The translations under genes and the position numbers were made by a program. DNA of 51,955 nucleotides from an uncultured Synechococcales cyanobacterium. GTDB taxonomy: Bacteria > Cyanobacteriota > Cyanobacteriia > Thermosynechococcales > Thermosynechococcaceae. The notes below the pieces were generated by a model. That model saw only the letters and a program-made list of their open reading frames with translations, made no database searches and was not told the origin of the DNA. Every line of letters begins with the position of its first letter. Position 1 is the stretch's first letter. The stretch is from NCBI GenBank assembly GCA_902806435.1, contig CADCWO010000138.1:1-51955 (forward strand), in the 5' to 3' direction. Of this stretch, positions 19,602-28,891 are shown piece after piece.

Positions 19602-19733
19602 TCTTTGATCTCTTCAGTCTCTCCCTCGGGAAAACTAACTTAAAACTAAAGTAGTGGGCACCGATGAATCACCTAGTCTGTGCTACCGAAAAGTACTAGT
19701 TGCCGCCACATAAAAAATGTGATTAATCTCAAA

Positions 19734-21476
19734 ATGAAGAAACAATGGCTTGGCTGGCTTGGTGGCTTGGGCCTCACTATCCTACCTGTCGTTAGCGCCC
19801 CTGCCTGGGGCGCTGAACGGATTTATATTTCCTATGCTGCCTTTGAACGCTCTATTCCAATTGAAGCGTTGGAGATTTATGCCAAAGAAGGTCGGATCAC
19901 AAAGGAGTTAGCTGGCTATGCTCGTTACTTAAATCCGCAACAACGGGCACGGTTGAGAGCCGGCTTGCGAGCGAGAGTTAACCAGGATAACATCACCATT
20001 TCCCAGTTTTTATATTCTCCCTCTGGCGAACAATTGTTGCGACGTCTAGGAAAAGTGATTCAAACCGAGTCACGCCAATCTGGCTTTTATGCAATTCGGG
20101 CGGCCTTGATCCAAGCGGCGGCGGAGCCGGAGGGCATAACGGCACTCAATGTGTTGCGCCAGTTTCCCACAGAGGGGATTCGGGTCAACTTAGCTGTAGC
20201 TACGGATACTCTCAGGCAAGTAGAGCAATTAGTCGATCAAACGGCGATGGCCGTAACTGCTGTCCGTAACCAGTCTCAGGCGCAGGCCAGTGGTACTAAC
20301 ACCAACGCTTCTCAATTACGTGGATTACAGTATCGCGGTCCTTTTTCTTGGCAAAAAGAAACTTTAAAGCTTGAGGATGCAAGTCGGGCTCGACTTGGGG
20401 TCGGTGATGGCGGACGCACTTTTCTTGCTGACGTTTACCTGCCGAAGGGGCCTGGGCAAGGGTTGATACCCGTCATTGTCTTCTCCCATGGGCTGGGTTC
20501 GGATCGGCAAACCTACGCCTACCTAGCAGAGCACCTAGCTTCCTATGGTTTTGCTGTGGCCGTACCGGAACACCCAGGGAGCGGAGCGCAGCAAGTTACA
20601 GCACTCTTGAATGGTCAGGCCAGCGAAGTTGCAAAGCCTAGCGAGTTCGTTGATCGTCCCCTGGATGTCAAGTTTCTGCTAGATGAATTAGGGCGGCGAG
20701 GCGCAACCCCAAGGACAAGCCCCTCGCAGATTGACCCAACCTATTATCGTCGTCTTAATTTGCAGCAGGTAGGTATGATTGGGCACTCCTTCGGTGGCTA
20801 TACAGCTCTAGCTCTAGCTGGTGCTAGGCTCAACTTTGAGAAGCTAGAAGAAAGCTGTGGCACAAATCTGGATCGGACCTTAAATGTGTCATTACTACTT
20901 CAGTGCCGCGCTCTGGTCTTACCCAAGCGCAATTACAACTTATCTGACTCCCGCGTCAAAGCAGTGGTGGCAATTGACCCACTAACAAGCAGTGTTTTTG
21001 GACAACCTGGTCTCAGTTTAGTTAAAGTTCCAGCTATGCTTGTTGCGGGGAGTGCAGATACAGTAACTCCAGCGCTCCTAGAGCAAATTCAACCATTTAC
21101 CTGGTTAAGCTCTCCCCAGAAATACCTGACATTGATCGAAGGGGCCACCCATTTCTCTACAACCGGAGAGTCATCTGTTAAAACGGGTGCCTTACCCGTA
21201 CCGCCAGAGGTGATTGGGCCATCACCCAGCTTGGCTCGGCGATATCTGAATGCCCTGAGTGCTGCCTTTTTTCAAACCTATATTACTAAACAACCGGGAT
21301 ATGCTCGCTATCTTACCCCCGCCTACGCTACAGCCATCAGCCAGACCCCGCTGAGGCTAAGCATCACTCAGATGCTAGACCCAGCAGTGCTAGAGAAGCT
21401 ACTGAGTAGTAAGCTCCCTAAGGTAAAGGTTATGGCCTCGGCCAGTAGGCCGCTAATTAGGGGCGAGCTACGTTGA
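19734..21476 (+). CDS. Secreted alpha/beta hydrolase with N-terminal DUF1400 domain
   Basis: The protein has 580 residues: a signal peptide (MKKQWLGWLGG...APAWGA), a DUF1400 domain typical of cyanobacteria (about residues 25-120: RIYISYAAFERSIPIEALEIYAKEG), then an alpha/beta hydrolase domain. The hydrolase shows VIVFSHGLGSDRQTY (oxyanion region), nucleophile elbow MIGHSFGGYTAL (G-H-S-F-G), a possible acid in VAGSADTVTP, and the late His in EGATHFS. It is likely a periplasmic esterase or dienelactone-hydrolase-like enzyme. The frame extends to a GTG at 19680, but the signal peptide fixes the start at 19734. Its 3' end overlaps the convergent amidohydrolase gene by 20 bp. Confidence 0.9.
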   Translation: MKKQWLGWLGGLGLTILPVVSAPAWGAERIYISYAAFERSIPIEALEIYAKEGRITKELAGYARYLNPQQRARLRAGLRARVNQDNITISQFLYSPSGEQLLRRLGKVIQTESRQSGFYAIRAALIQAAAEPEGITALNVLRQFPTEGIRVNLAVATDTLRQVEQLVDQTAMAVTAVRNQSQAQASGTNTNASQLRGLQYRGPFSWQKETLKLEDASRARLGVGDGGRTFLADVYLPKGPGQGLIPVIVFSHGLGSDRQTYAYLAEHLASYGFAVAVPEHPGSGAQQVTALLNGQASEVAKPSEFVDRPLDVKFLLDELGRRGATPRTSPSQIDPTYYRRLNLQQVGMIGHSFGGYTALALAGARLNFEKLEESCGTNLDRTLNVSLLLQCRALVLPKRNYNLSDSRVKAVVAIDPLTSSVFGQPGLSLVKVPAMLVAGSADTVTPALLEQIQPFTWLSSPQKYLTLIEGATHFSTTGESSVKTGALPVPPEVIGPSPSLARRYLNALSAAFFQTYITKQPGYARYLTPAYATAISQTPLRLSITQMLDPAVLEKLLSSKLPKVKVMASASRPLIRGELR

Positions 21477-22854
21477 GACTAGGGGTATTGGCTGGTAAGG
21501 ATTGCCGTAGGCGTTCGCCGTAAAGCGCCAAGGCATTTCCCCCCAGCAGTAGCCTCAAGTGCTCCCGATCATAATCGGTCACAGCTGCTGCATCTTTGAC
21601 ACAATCCTGGAGAACGCCATCCCAGTGGCCATAGTCGCCAGAGAAGCAAGCTAGATGCTTGCCGACTTCACCCATCGCCACAGGTAGATAGGCAGGACCG
21701 GGGTCATCAGACTCAAACGAGGTAAAGATTTGTCCTCGTTCAAAATACTCTAGCGGGTCGCGGTGGCGCAGGTCGTAGTGCTCGTACAAGCTGGCATCAT
21801 CAATTTTGGTGGGGTCATGCTGGGTATTCCACATCAAGTCAAATAGGTTTTTGGCCTTACCGATGATGTTGACATTATTGCTGCCGCCCCGCTCCTGGAT
21901 CATTAATTTCGTAAATTCCATCAAGGAAGGGCGATAGGGATGCTTGGGGTCAAAGTCGCGGATCCGCTTTTCCCAGTGCTCATGGAAGGCATGGGCTAAG
22001 TCTGGCAGCCAACCACAGCCACCCTCTAAGAAGCCAACTCGCAAGCTGGGAAACTGCTCAAACGCGCCGTCAAACACCATCCGGGCTAAAGCCATTTGTT
22101 GCTGGTTGCGCTGCACAAAAATGTGGGTGAGAACAAAGGTTTCCATATGGTCTGCTAGCCCCCCCACCATATAGGAGCCAGGGCCGCCGTGAATTCCCAG
22201 GGCAATGTTTAGGTCTACCGCTGCCTGGAGAATTGGGCGGAAGTCAGGATGGCTGATCGATTTGCAGGTGCGGATCTCTGGGAAAGCTGCTGGGGCTTTC
22301 GGGTGGGGAATGGGCAGGTTCGGGGCAACAGCGACAGCAATCATCCCAAGTTCATTAACACAGCGATGCATCTCTGCGACAGCCGCATCGACGTCTTGGA
22401 GGGGCAAAACGCCAATTGGTTTCAGCCGATTGTCATACCCCCGGCAGTCATCAGCCATGTAGCTGTTGTATGCCCGACACAGAGCGATCGCCAGGTCCGG
22501 ATCCAAAATGCTAGAGAAGATTAGGTTGAGGGTGCCATAAATCACCTGGACATCAACACCTTCCTGGTCCATGTGCTCAATCCGCACCCGGTTGAACATC
22601 GCCCCCAAGGTAGTGTCAGGGTGCAAATTGCGAAATCCCCCTTTCCCCAGTCCCTGTGGCTGCGGAAACATCCGCATGAAATCGTTTTTGCCTGTCGCTG
22701 GGTTGAAGTCCACCACTCGCGCCCGCTGGTCCCCTAAACTATCTACCACTAAACCAATGCGATCACGATACTCTGGCTCAATATAATCTCGCATTACCAG
22801 AGGGTTCTCTAGCTTATGGGCATCAGCATCAACAACGAGTAAACCTTCGTACAT
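21457..22854 (-). CDS. Amidohydrolase-2 family metal-dependent hydrolase/decarboxylase
   Basis: This 465-residue TIM-barrel protein is of the ACMSD/amidohydrolase-2 type. It starts MYEGLLVVDADAHKLENP (D-A-D-A-H in place of D-x-H metal motif). It continues with HMDQEGVDVQVIYGTLNL, ALGIHGGPGSYMVGG (metal His), GFLEGGCGWLPDLAHAF and CFSGDYGHWDG (catalytic Asp). Substrates in this family are carboxylated aromatics or similar acids, and nothing here fixes which one. The ATG at 22854 has AAGGAG six bases upstream. The frame continues 10 codons further but without support. It is the last gene of a four-gene minus-strand run. Confidence 0.87.
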   Translation of the reverse strand: MYEGLLVVDADAHKLENPLVMRDYIEPEYRDRIGLVVDSLGDQRARVVDFNPATGKNDFMRMFPQPQGLGKGGFRNLHPDTTLGAMFNRVRIEHMDQEGVDVQVIYGTLNLIFSSILDPDLAIALCRAYNSYMADDCRGYDNRLKPIGVLPLQDVDAAVAEMHRCVNELGMIAVAVAPNLPIPHPKAPAAFPEIRTCKSISHPDFRPILQAAVDLNIALGIHGGPGSYMVGGLADHMETFVLTHIFVQRNQQQMALARMVFDGAFEQFPSLRVGFLEGGCGWLPDLAHAFHEHWEKRIRDFDPKHPYRPSLMEFTKLMIQERGGSNNVNIIGKAKNLFDLMWNTQHDPTKIDDASLYEHYDLRHRDPLEYFERGQIFTSFESDDPGPAYLPVAMGEVGKHLACFSGDYGHWDGVLQDCVKDAAAVTDYDREHLRLLLGGNALALYGERLRQSLPANTPSLNVARP

Positions 22855-22920
22855 GAGTTCTCCTTCAGAGGTGTGCGCCAACAAAAATTGGCTAAAGATG
22901 AGGGACTGCTGTTAAAAAAA

Positions 22921-23238
22921 TTAAGTGGCTTGCCGGCGGTTGAAGTAAACCCAAATCTGACGCAAGCCAAACAGGTTTTCGAAGGACCAGCTCAACGAGG
23001 TAAGGATAGTAACACCCGGATACTTGACAAAAGCTGGTTCATTTTTCTCAAAGAAGGCATGCCCTCCCAGAGCAAAAACCTGAGTGAAGACTAAACAAAC
23101 TAAGGTTAGTCGCCAATCGTAGAAAAGGTAGATCACCGCTGCAATCGCCAGTAAGTTTGTCAAGTGGTGCAAAAACTGGTTGATCGGATTCTGGTGACTG
23201 GCAACAAAGTGGGCTTTGGCTTCCTGGAAGTAGCTCAT
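22921..23238 (-). CDS. Mpo1-like / DUF962 membrane protein
   Basis: The protein has 105 residues with two to three membrane segments (LAIAAVIYLFY; LTLVCLVFTQVFALGGH). Conserved motifs are SHQNPINQFLHH near the N-terminus and GHAFFEKNEPAFVKYP. These match the DUF962/Mpo1 family. Yeast Mpo1 is an Fe(II) dioxygenase that shortens 2-hydroxy fatty acids by one carbon during phytosphingosine breakdown. The His residues thought to bind iron are visible. Bacterial function is unproven. I chose the ATG at 23238 because GGGAGA lies just upstream; the 26 extra codons of the longer frame are not family-like. It sits 90 bases after the fatty-acid-hydroxylase gene. Confidence 0.85.
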   Translation of the reverse strand: MSYFQEAKAHFVASHQNPINQFLHHLTNLLAIAAVIYLFYDWRLTLVCLVFTQVFALGGHAFFEKNEPAFVKYPGVTILTSLSWSFENLFGLRQIWVYFNRRQAT

Positions 23239-23328
23239 GATTCTCCCGCTATAAACCGGAACTAAAGCAATATGAAAGGCTGTAGGAACGATAACATCTG
23301 GATCACAAATCGGCAATTAAGGCTCCGC

Positions 23329-23811
23329 TTACCACCAACGCAGCTGCCAGCGACCTCGCGAAGGTTGGCTCGTTTCTAACTCTGTCTGCCACTCAACGAG
23401 TTTGTAAGTGCCAAAGACGTGATCCCACCAGTCAACAGCTAGACCAAAGTTATGGTGCCACATATTGTATTTGTGATGCACGTAGTGAACGGGCATTTTC
23501 ATCCAAAAGCACTTGGCTGGGTTTTCATGCTGCAACTGGTGAGCATAGGCTGAAAATGCCGCATATGCTAGCCCCCCTAACAACCAGCCGATTCCCGCCT
23601 CTAGAGAGTAGAAAAACATCACAGCCATCACGATGAAGCTGCCTTTAACGTAATCCCGAAACTCCCACAATACGCCTTGGCCTTCATTGCGGCGATGATG
23701 ATCGCGGTGACGTTCACCAATTCGCTTCGAAACGTGCATCAGGCGATGCAGCCAGTACTCCACTAAACTTGCCAAGACAAAAGCAATCACAAAACAAACA
23801 ACGCCAATCAA
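23329..23811 (-). CDS. Fatty-acid-hydroxylase superfamily di-iron membrane protein
   Basis: This 160-residue membrane protein has the His-box pattern of the FA-hydroxylase/sterol-desaturase/CrtZ superfamily. The boxes are EYWLHRLMH, GERHRDHHRR, YAHQLQHEN, HYVHHKYNMWHHNFG and the terminal WWDHVFGTYK. Such enzymes use an oxo-bridged di-iron site to hydroxylate lipids, carotenoids or sphingoid bases. Two hydrophobic segments are seen (GVVCFVIAFVLASL; FIVMAVMFFYSLEAGIGWLLGGLAY). The start is TTG at 23811, supported by GGAGGAG six bases upstream. The substrate is unknown. The adjacent Mpo1-like gene and the nearby ceramide-like trio make a lipid or long-chain base attractive. Confidence 0.88.
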   Translation of the reverse strand: MIGVVCFVIAFVLASLVEYWLHRLMHVSKRIGERHRDHHRRNEGQGVLWEFRDYVKGSFIVMAVMFFYSLEAGIGWLLGGLAYAAFSAYAHQLQHENPAKCFWMKMPVHYVHHKYNMWHHNFGLAVDWWDHVFGTYKLVEWQTELETSQPSRGRWQLRWW

Positions 23812-23896
23812 AGGTTACTCCTCCACGGTTGGGGATAAACAGCGTAATTCAAATATCCCTTGATTATGTTTTACCCTAATTGGCTTTGGAGCGGTA

Positions 23897-25468
23897 TTAG
23901 CTGACTAAAACTCCAGTCGGGGAAGCGACTGCTTGATCGGCCTGGGCGGCCAGTTGAGCCTCAATTTCAGCATGAACTGTTTGGCGGTAGTCCAGGAAGT
24001 GCTCGATCAAGGCACAGTTACTCAGGTAAGGCACAAACACCCTGGAGTTATGCCTGAGGATGGAAAACAACTGCCGCCAGAACTGAACTCGGGTATTGCG
24101 TTTGATTCCCTGCCGCCAGCAGATGATCAAAACTGCCCGTAACTCGATCAGCTCTAGCATCCGAAACGGTACCTTGTGAGGGGCTGGTTTCATTGCCATG
24201 AAGTGCCGGTGAACCCGCGATAGGTAGCGGCTTGGCTCATACAGTTCCCAGAAGCAGCTAGCATATTCGTGGGCCAGTTCTTGGGGGGGGCGGGTCGGGA
24301 CAAAGTTCATCAAGGCCATCTGGTGACCTTGGGTTTCCTGGTTCTCTTCCACCAACCGACCTTCCTTCTGAAGCCGATGCCACAGAGCAGTATTCGGCAG
24401 AGCCTGTAGCATGCCGAACATCGCCTTGGGGATCGCAGTTGCCTCTACAAAGTCAATGATCCGATCGCCTGCTCCAGAGCGTTCTCCATCAAAGCCCAGG
24501 ATAAACCCAGCCATCACACTTAAGCCTGCTCGGTTGATCGTCTGAACGGATTCTGCCAGAGAGTTACGGGTGTTTTGAAACTTCTGGGTAAGGGAGAGAC
24601 TCTCAGCGTCTGGGGTTTCAATGCCCAAAAAGACGGCACCAAAGTTAGCAGCAATCATCAATTCCAGCAGTTCCGAGTCCTGAGCCAGATCCACCGACGC
24701 TTCCGTGGAGAGGCGGAAGGGATACTCATGGGCTGCCATCCAGGGACCCAATTCCCGCAGCAAGAGCTTGACATTGCGCTTATTGCCGATGAAGTTGTCA
24801 TCGACAACAAAAATGGAGCGCCGCCAACCCAGGTCGTAAAGGGCCTGCAATTCCGCCAGTAGCTGTGCCGGTGTCTTGGTGCGCGGCTTCCGCCCATAGA
24901 GCACAATGATGTCGCAAAATTCGCACTGAAAGGGGCAGCCGCGCGAAAACTGCACCGACATTTCGTTGTAGGCTTTCAGGTCCAATAGGTCAAATCTGGG
25001 AACCGGTGTATGGGTGACATCCGGCTTTTCACCTCCGGCCCGGAACACGCCGGAGGTTTCTCCCCGTTCCAAAGCTGCGACAAAAAGGGGCAGAGTAATC
25101 TCACCCTCATCCAAAATCAGGAAGTCCACCCCAGCTGACTGGGCAGCTTCCGGAACCGATGTGACGTAAGGGCCACCCACGGCTACCCGCTTACCGCGCC
25201 GCTTACTCTCGCGGATCAGGTGCAGCATGTCTGGTTTTTGGACAATCATTCCGGAAATAATCACCAGATCTGCCCAGGCCCAATCCGCTTCCGTCTCCAA
25301 CCGAACGTTGCGGTCCACCAGGCGAAACTCCCATTCCTGCGGCAGGATCGCCGCCACCGTGATCATGCCCAGCGGTGGCAGGGAAGCCTTGCGTCCTATC
25401 AGTTCTAGTGCTTTGTTAAAAGACCAAAATGATTGTGGAAACAGGGGATAGAGCAGCAGTACATGCAT
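23897..25468 (-). CDS. B12-binding radical SAM enzyme, DUF4070 type (HpnP-related)
   Basis: The 523 residues comprise an N-terminal cobalamin-binding Rossmann domain (LLLYPLFPQSFWSF, PPLGMITVAAILPQEW, VAVGGPYVTSVPE), a radical SAM barrel with FSRGCPFQCEFCDII (C-x3-C-x2-C, about residue 197), then a C-terminal DUF4070 region. The family includes HpnP, the hopanoid C-2 methylase, and many uncharacterised cyanobacterial paralogues. This protein could methylate an unactivated carbon of a lipid, but hopanoid specificity is not shown. The ATG at 25468 (preceded by GGAG) begins MHVLLLYP, and the 20 upstream codons are rejected. A paralogue lies at 35130-36716. Confidence 0.9.
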   Translation of the reverse strand: MHVLLLYPLFPQSFWSFNKALELIGRKASLPPLGMITVAAILPQEWEFRLVDRNVRLETEADWAWADLVIISGMIVQKPDMLHLIRESKRRGKRVAVGGPYVTSVPEAAQSAGVDFLILDEGEITLPLFVAALERGETSGVFRAGGEKPDVTHTPVPRFDLLDLKAYNEMSVQFSRGCPFQCEFCDIIVLYGRKPRTKTPAQLLAELQALYDLGWRRSIFVVDDNFIGNKRNVKLLLRELGPWMAAHEYPFRLSTEASVDLAQDSELLELMIAANFGAVFLGIETPDAESLSLTQKFQNTRNSLAESVQTINRAGLSVMAGFILGFDGERSGAGDRIIDFVEATAIPKAMFGMLQALPNTALWHRLQKEGRLVEENQETQGHQMALMNFVPTRPPQELAHEYASCFWELYEPSRYLSRVHRHFMAMKPAPHKVPFRMLELIELRAVLIICWRQGIKRNTRVQFWRQLFSILRHNSRVFVPYLSNCALIEHFLDYRQTVHAEIEAQLAAQADQAVASPTGVLVS

Positions 25469-25841
25469 CGGGCACTCCAAAAATGAGCGACTTAACTGTA
25501 GCAGGAATATCACAGTTTGTAGACACAAGTACTTGTTTTGATGGCTCCAACAAGCAAATTTTTGTGTAGTTGCCGCCTCCAGTTAAGTCTCGTAGCAATT
25601 TTTTGGCCTTGGTGAATGCTCAGCAACATCCCCGAAGAGGCGGTTATCTTGTGATTGCTTCTCTTGGTAAAGCCCATTGACCAAGAGAATTTCATTGGCC
25701 TAGAGGTTTGAGCTAGAGAGCGCCCTTCTGGACTTAGAAACCGTCAAATAGGTCTCATACAGGGCTCAAACAGAAATAGTTGAAGTCACTAATAACAATC
25801 CGCTTTAATTCGAAAGCAAGTTTCTTTCAAGATTCGATTCA
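25469..25841. other. Divergent gap between radical SAM and GH3 genes
   Basis: This gap of about 370 bases lies between the minus-strand lipid-type gene run and the GH3 gene. It should carry two divergent promoters. I see no hairpin with U-tract, no repeat and no credible small gene. Confidence 0.4.
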
Positions 25842-27524
25842 ATGGCAACCTCCTTGCTACCGCTTTTAACCCTTGTTGCTAGACGTGCTAAGGCAAGCTT
25901 TGTCAAAAAGACTCGCCAGACTCTCAGGGTGCAAGACCAGTTCCTCCGCGATTTGTTGCTTGATTACCGAGATACAGAGTTAGGCCGCAGCTACTGTTTG
26001 AGGGATATCAAAACGATTGATCAGTTTCGAGAACGGATACCCGTGCTGCCTTACAGCAGTTATGAAGCTTACACGGAACGAATTGCTCGAGGTGAAAAAA
26101 ATATTCTCACCCCTGATCCAGTGGTCTATTTCAATACCAGTAGCGGTTCCACCGGCAAGCAGAAGCTCATCCCCGTTACCCGGCGGTTCCAAAACTCTTT
26201 GGGACGGGCTAACCTGACCAGCATTGGCTTTTTAAGTGAAGCTTTGGAAGCCAAGCAGCTTCGGTTTGGTAAATTGTTAGCAACAAACTCCGTCCAGTTG
26301 CCAGGGCGGACAAGCGGTGGCATCGAGTACGGTCCTGCCAGTGTTGGCGTGCTGCGAATGGGGAAGTTCCTCTACGAGCAATTATTTGCCCATCCCTACG
26401 AAACCTTACAGCCGTCTGATAGCTTGGCTCGCCACTACATCTGCCTCCTGTTTGCCTTGCGAGAACCGTTCATGCGGGGTCTGGGCGCAAACTTTCCGAT
26501 GCTGATCCTACGGACTTGTAACTATTTGGAGCAGTATGCTGAGGACCTGATTCGGGACTTGGAGACGGGCACGATCGCCCCCTGGTTAAACTTAGAACCG
26601 GAAGCGCGGGCGAAATTACAACGACGCTGGTCAGCTAATCCATCTCGCGCCGCCCAGTTACGAGATATTTGGAAGTCAACAGGACGGCTGACCCCGAAGC
26701 TAGTCTGGCCGCACTTGGCTTTTGTGGCCACGGCGCGGGGTGGAACTTCAGATTTTTACTTTCAGCGATTTCCCAACTACTTTGAAGACACACCGGGATA
26801 TGGAGCTGTCTATTCCTCATCGGAAGGTACCTTTGGGATTTATCCAGACCTTGATCAAGACGGCAGCGCGCTGGCGATCGAGAGTGGCTTTTTTGAGTTT
26901 GTTCCCCCTGATCAGTGGGAAGCCGAGCATCCGAAAACCCTACTCGCATCGGAAGTAAAGGTTGGGGAATACTACCGCATTCTGATGACTAACTACAGTG
27001 GCTTTTATCGCTACGACATTGGGGATGTGGTAGAAGTTTTGGGGTTCTATGAGCAGGCTCCTTTGCTGGTATTCCGTTACCGCCAGGGCGGGGTGCTATC
27101 TGCCACCTCAGAGAAAACCACTGAATTTCATGTGACGCAAGTAATGCAAGCCCTGCAACAGGAATTTGATCTTCCCCTAGAAGACTTCTGTATCACCTTG
27201 TCTGAGCAAGAGACCCCCGCTCACTACTTAGTCAACATCGAGCTGGCTCCCAGCTCTGGTCTCAGAAATCCTCAAGCTTTTTTGCAGAGCTTTGATCGTG
27301 AGCTGCAAGCAATTCACCCCTCCTATGCCGCCAAGCGCCCAGACAATTATCTACCACCACCACGCCTGCGTATCCTTACTCCCGGCAGCTTTACGATTCT
27401 CCGCCAGCGCCAGCTTCAGCGGGGCATACCCGACTCCCAACTCAAATTTCCCCACCTGAGTGAAGACCGTAACTTTCTCAGCGGCTTGGGTGTTGAGCGG
27501 GAGGTGAGGCTACTTGGAGACTAG
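25842..27524 (+). CDS. GH3-family acyl-acid adenylating enzyme
   Basis: This 560-residue member of the GH3 (auxin-responsive promoter) family belongs to the ANL adenylate-forming superfamily. Visible are the ATP loop TSSGSTGKQKLIPVT (about residue 99), YSSSEGTFGIYPD (second nucleotide motif), VGEYYRILMTNYSGFYRYDIGDVVEV (the YRYxxGD motif) and LVFRYRQGG. Plant GH3 enzymes couple small carboxylic acids to amino acids. Bacterial members are widespread and largely uncharacterised. It might activate an acyl chain for the nearby lipid-forming genes, but no direct link is visible. It converges on the MFS gene, with 16 bases between the stops. Confidence 0.9.
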   Translation: MATSLLPLLTLVARRAKASFVKKTRQTLRVQDQFLRDLLLDYRDTELGRSYCLRDIKTIDQFRERIPVLPYSSYEAYTERIARGEKNILTPDPVVYFNTSSGSTGKQKLIPVTRRFQNSLGRANLTSIGFLSEALEAKQLRFGKLLATNSVQLPGRTSGGIEYGPASVGVLRMGKFLYEQLFAHPYETLQPSDSLARHYICLLFALREPFMRGLGANFPMLILRTCNYLEQYAEDLIRDLETGTIAPWLNLEPEARAKLQRRWSANPSRAAQLRDIWKSTGRLTPKLVWPHLAFVATARGGTSDFYFQRFPNYFEDTPGYGAVYSSSEGTFGIYPDLDQDGSALAIESGFFEFVPPDQWEAEHPKTLLASEVKVGEYYRILMTNYSGFYRYDIGDVVEVLGFYEQAPLLVFRYRQGGVLSATSEKTTEFHVTQVMQALQQEFDLPLEDFCITLSEQETPAHYLVNIELAPSSGLRNPQAFLQSFDRELQAIHPSYAAKRPDNYLPPPRLRILTPGSFTILRQRQLQRGIPDSQLKFPHLSEDRNFLSGLGVEREVRLLGD

Positions 27525-27540
27525 TGGCCTGCCAAAATGG

Positions 27541-28752
27541 CTAGCGATGGGGACCGAGCATGAGCAGGCATCCGGCGGCGATCGCAATACAGGCTGCGGC
27601 ATAAAATACGCCTGGCAGTCCGCTGTGACCTAGCACTATCCCCAACAAGACTGGGGAGAGAAACTGTCCCAGAAAGCCAGCACCTGTTCCGGCTGCTAAG
27701 ACACTAGACCGCAGTTCTGCGGGCGCCAAGCTTGCCAGGACGCTATAAAGATTAGGCAAGACAATGCCAAACCCACCACCGAAAAGTACTGCCGCTAGTA
27801 GAATCCAGCCTAATTGATCGAGCAGGGGAATCGTTGCCAGCGTCAAGGCCATGATGCCGAATCCTGCGGCTGTGGCTGGCACTACACCCCAACGAAGGGA
27901 GATCCGCCTAGCCAAAAAAGCAGAGACCACAGCGGCACCAATGGCTCGTACTGCCAAAACAATCCCATTTAGAAGCGTTCCAGCCCCAATCGTTGCCTTT
28001 AGGTAAAGCGGTGCATAGATCACCACGGCATACATAGAAATGGATGCCAAACCAAGCGTCAGTAACAACTGTACGACTTGGCGATCGCTCAAAACTTTCT
28101 TTAACTTGTGATTAGACCCTATTTTCGAGGCTGGAGGTTGACTGTCTTTAAGAATTAGTGCTGAAAGCAGAGCCAGCGGCAGCCCTAATCCGTAAAGTGC
28201 AAAGGCAAATTGCCAATGGCTGGCTCCCACCACCCCGCCCAAAAGGGGAAAGGCAATGCCGGTAATCGTCAAGGTACTCGTAGCGTAGGCTAGGGCCTGG
28301 GAGCGTAGTACCTGTTGGGTAGTGGTGTCTTGCCCTTGGCCTTCATAAAGACCACCCAACAAGCCAAGACTGGCAGCGGCAATTCCACCGCTCGCCGCGC
28401 CGAGTAACCCGCGCGTGATCAGTAGCGGTCCAAAACTCGACATCAAAGCACCTGCGGTGCCACATAAGGCGTAGAGGAGCAGTGACCCTACTAGCACCCG
28501 TAAGCGGCCAACTCGGTCTGCTAAGATGCCGAGGAATGGGCTGCATAGAGCAATTGTCAAACAGTGAGCACTAACCAAGTGCCCTGCCAACCCCGGTTCA
28601 AGATGGAGTTGCTGCACCATCTCTGGCAAAACTGGAGCAACCACGCCCCCTGCCATTGTGGTCAGAGAACCGGAGGCCAGCAGCACCAACAGTCTAGGGT
28701 CATGCAGTATGGGTGCCCCAGGCACCTGCAACTCTAAGTCTTGTGTGCGCAA
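27541..28752 (-). CDS. MFS transporter
   Basis: This 403-residue protein has about twelve hydrophobic segments and the MFS motif A-like loop GILADRVGRLRVLVGSLLLYALCG between TM2 and TM3. It also shows motif C-like GGVVGASHWQFAFALYGLGLPLAL (TM5-6). The general pattern is that of DHA1-type drug or metabolite exporters. Substrate cannot be read from sequence. It lies between the convergent GH3 gene and the divergent Rieske gene, so it might export a product of the locus. It could equally be an independent insertion. Confidence 0.88.
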   Translation of the reverse strand: MRTQDLELQVPGAPILHDPRLLVLLASGSLTTMAGGVVAPVLPEMVQQLHLEPGLAGHLVSAHCLTIALCSPFLGILADRVGRLRVLVGSLLLYALCGTAGALMSSFGPLLITRGLLGAASGGIAAASLGLLGGLYEGQGQDTTTQQVLRSQALAYATSTLTITGIAFPLLGGVVGASHWQFAFALYGLGLPLALLSALILKDSQPPASKIGSNHKLKKVLSDRQVVQLLLTLGLASISMYAVVIYAPLYLKATIGAGTLLNGIVLAVRAIGAAVVSAFLARRISLRWGVVPATAAGFGIMALTLATIPLLDQLGWILLAAVLFGGGFGIVLPNLYSVLASLAPAELRSSVLAAGTGAGFLGQFLSPVLLGIVLGHSGLPGVFYAAACIAIAAGCLLMLGPHR

Positions 28753-28891
28753 CGATGTACCTGGAAAACCACTATAGTTTTATAGATGTCAGCTTAGACT
28801 GGGGAGACCCCGATTGAGTTTTTTGTGATAAATCAATTGACAATTGTAGAGTTTACCAGCTTAATATCTTTCCAGTGATAGGGGTAACGCC

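Noticed and set aside
21457-21476. Frameshift or assembly error where two genes overlap by 20 bp
   Set aside because: The genes are convergent and both end with intact C-termini. Short convergent overlaps also occur at ruvB/HAD (12920-12931).
23897-25468. Naming this radical SAM gene hpnP
   Set aside because: The HpnP family is shared by many uncharacterised cyanobacterial paralogues, a second copy lies nearby, and no hopanoid gene is in the window.
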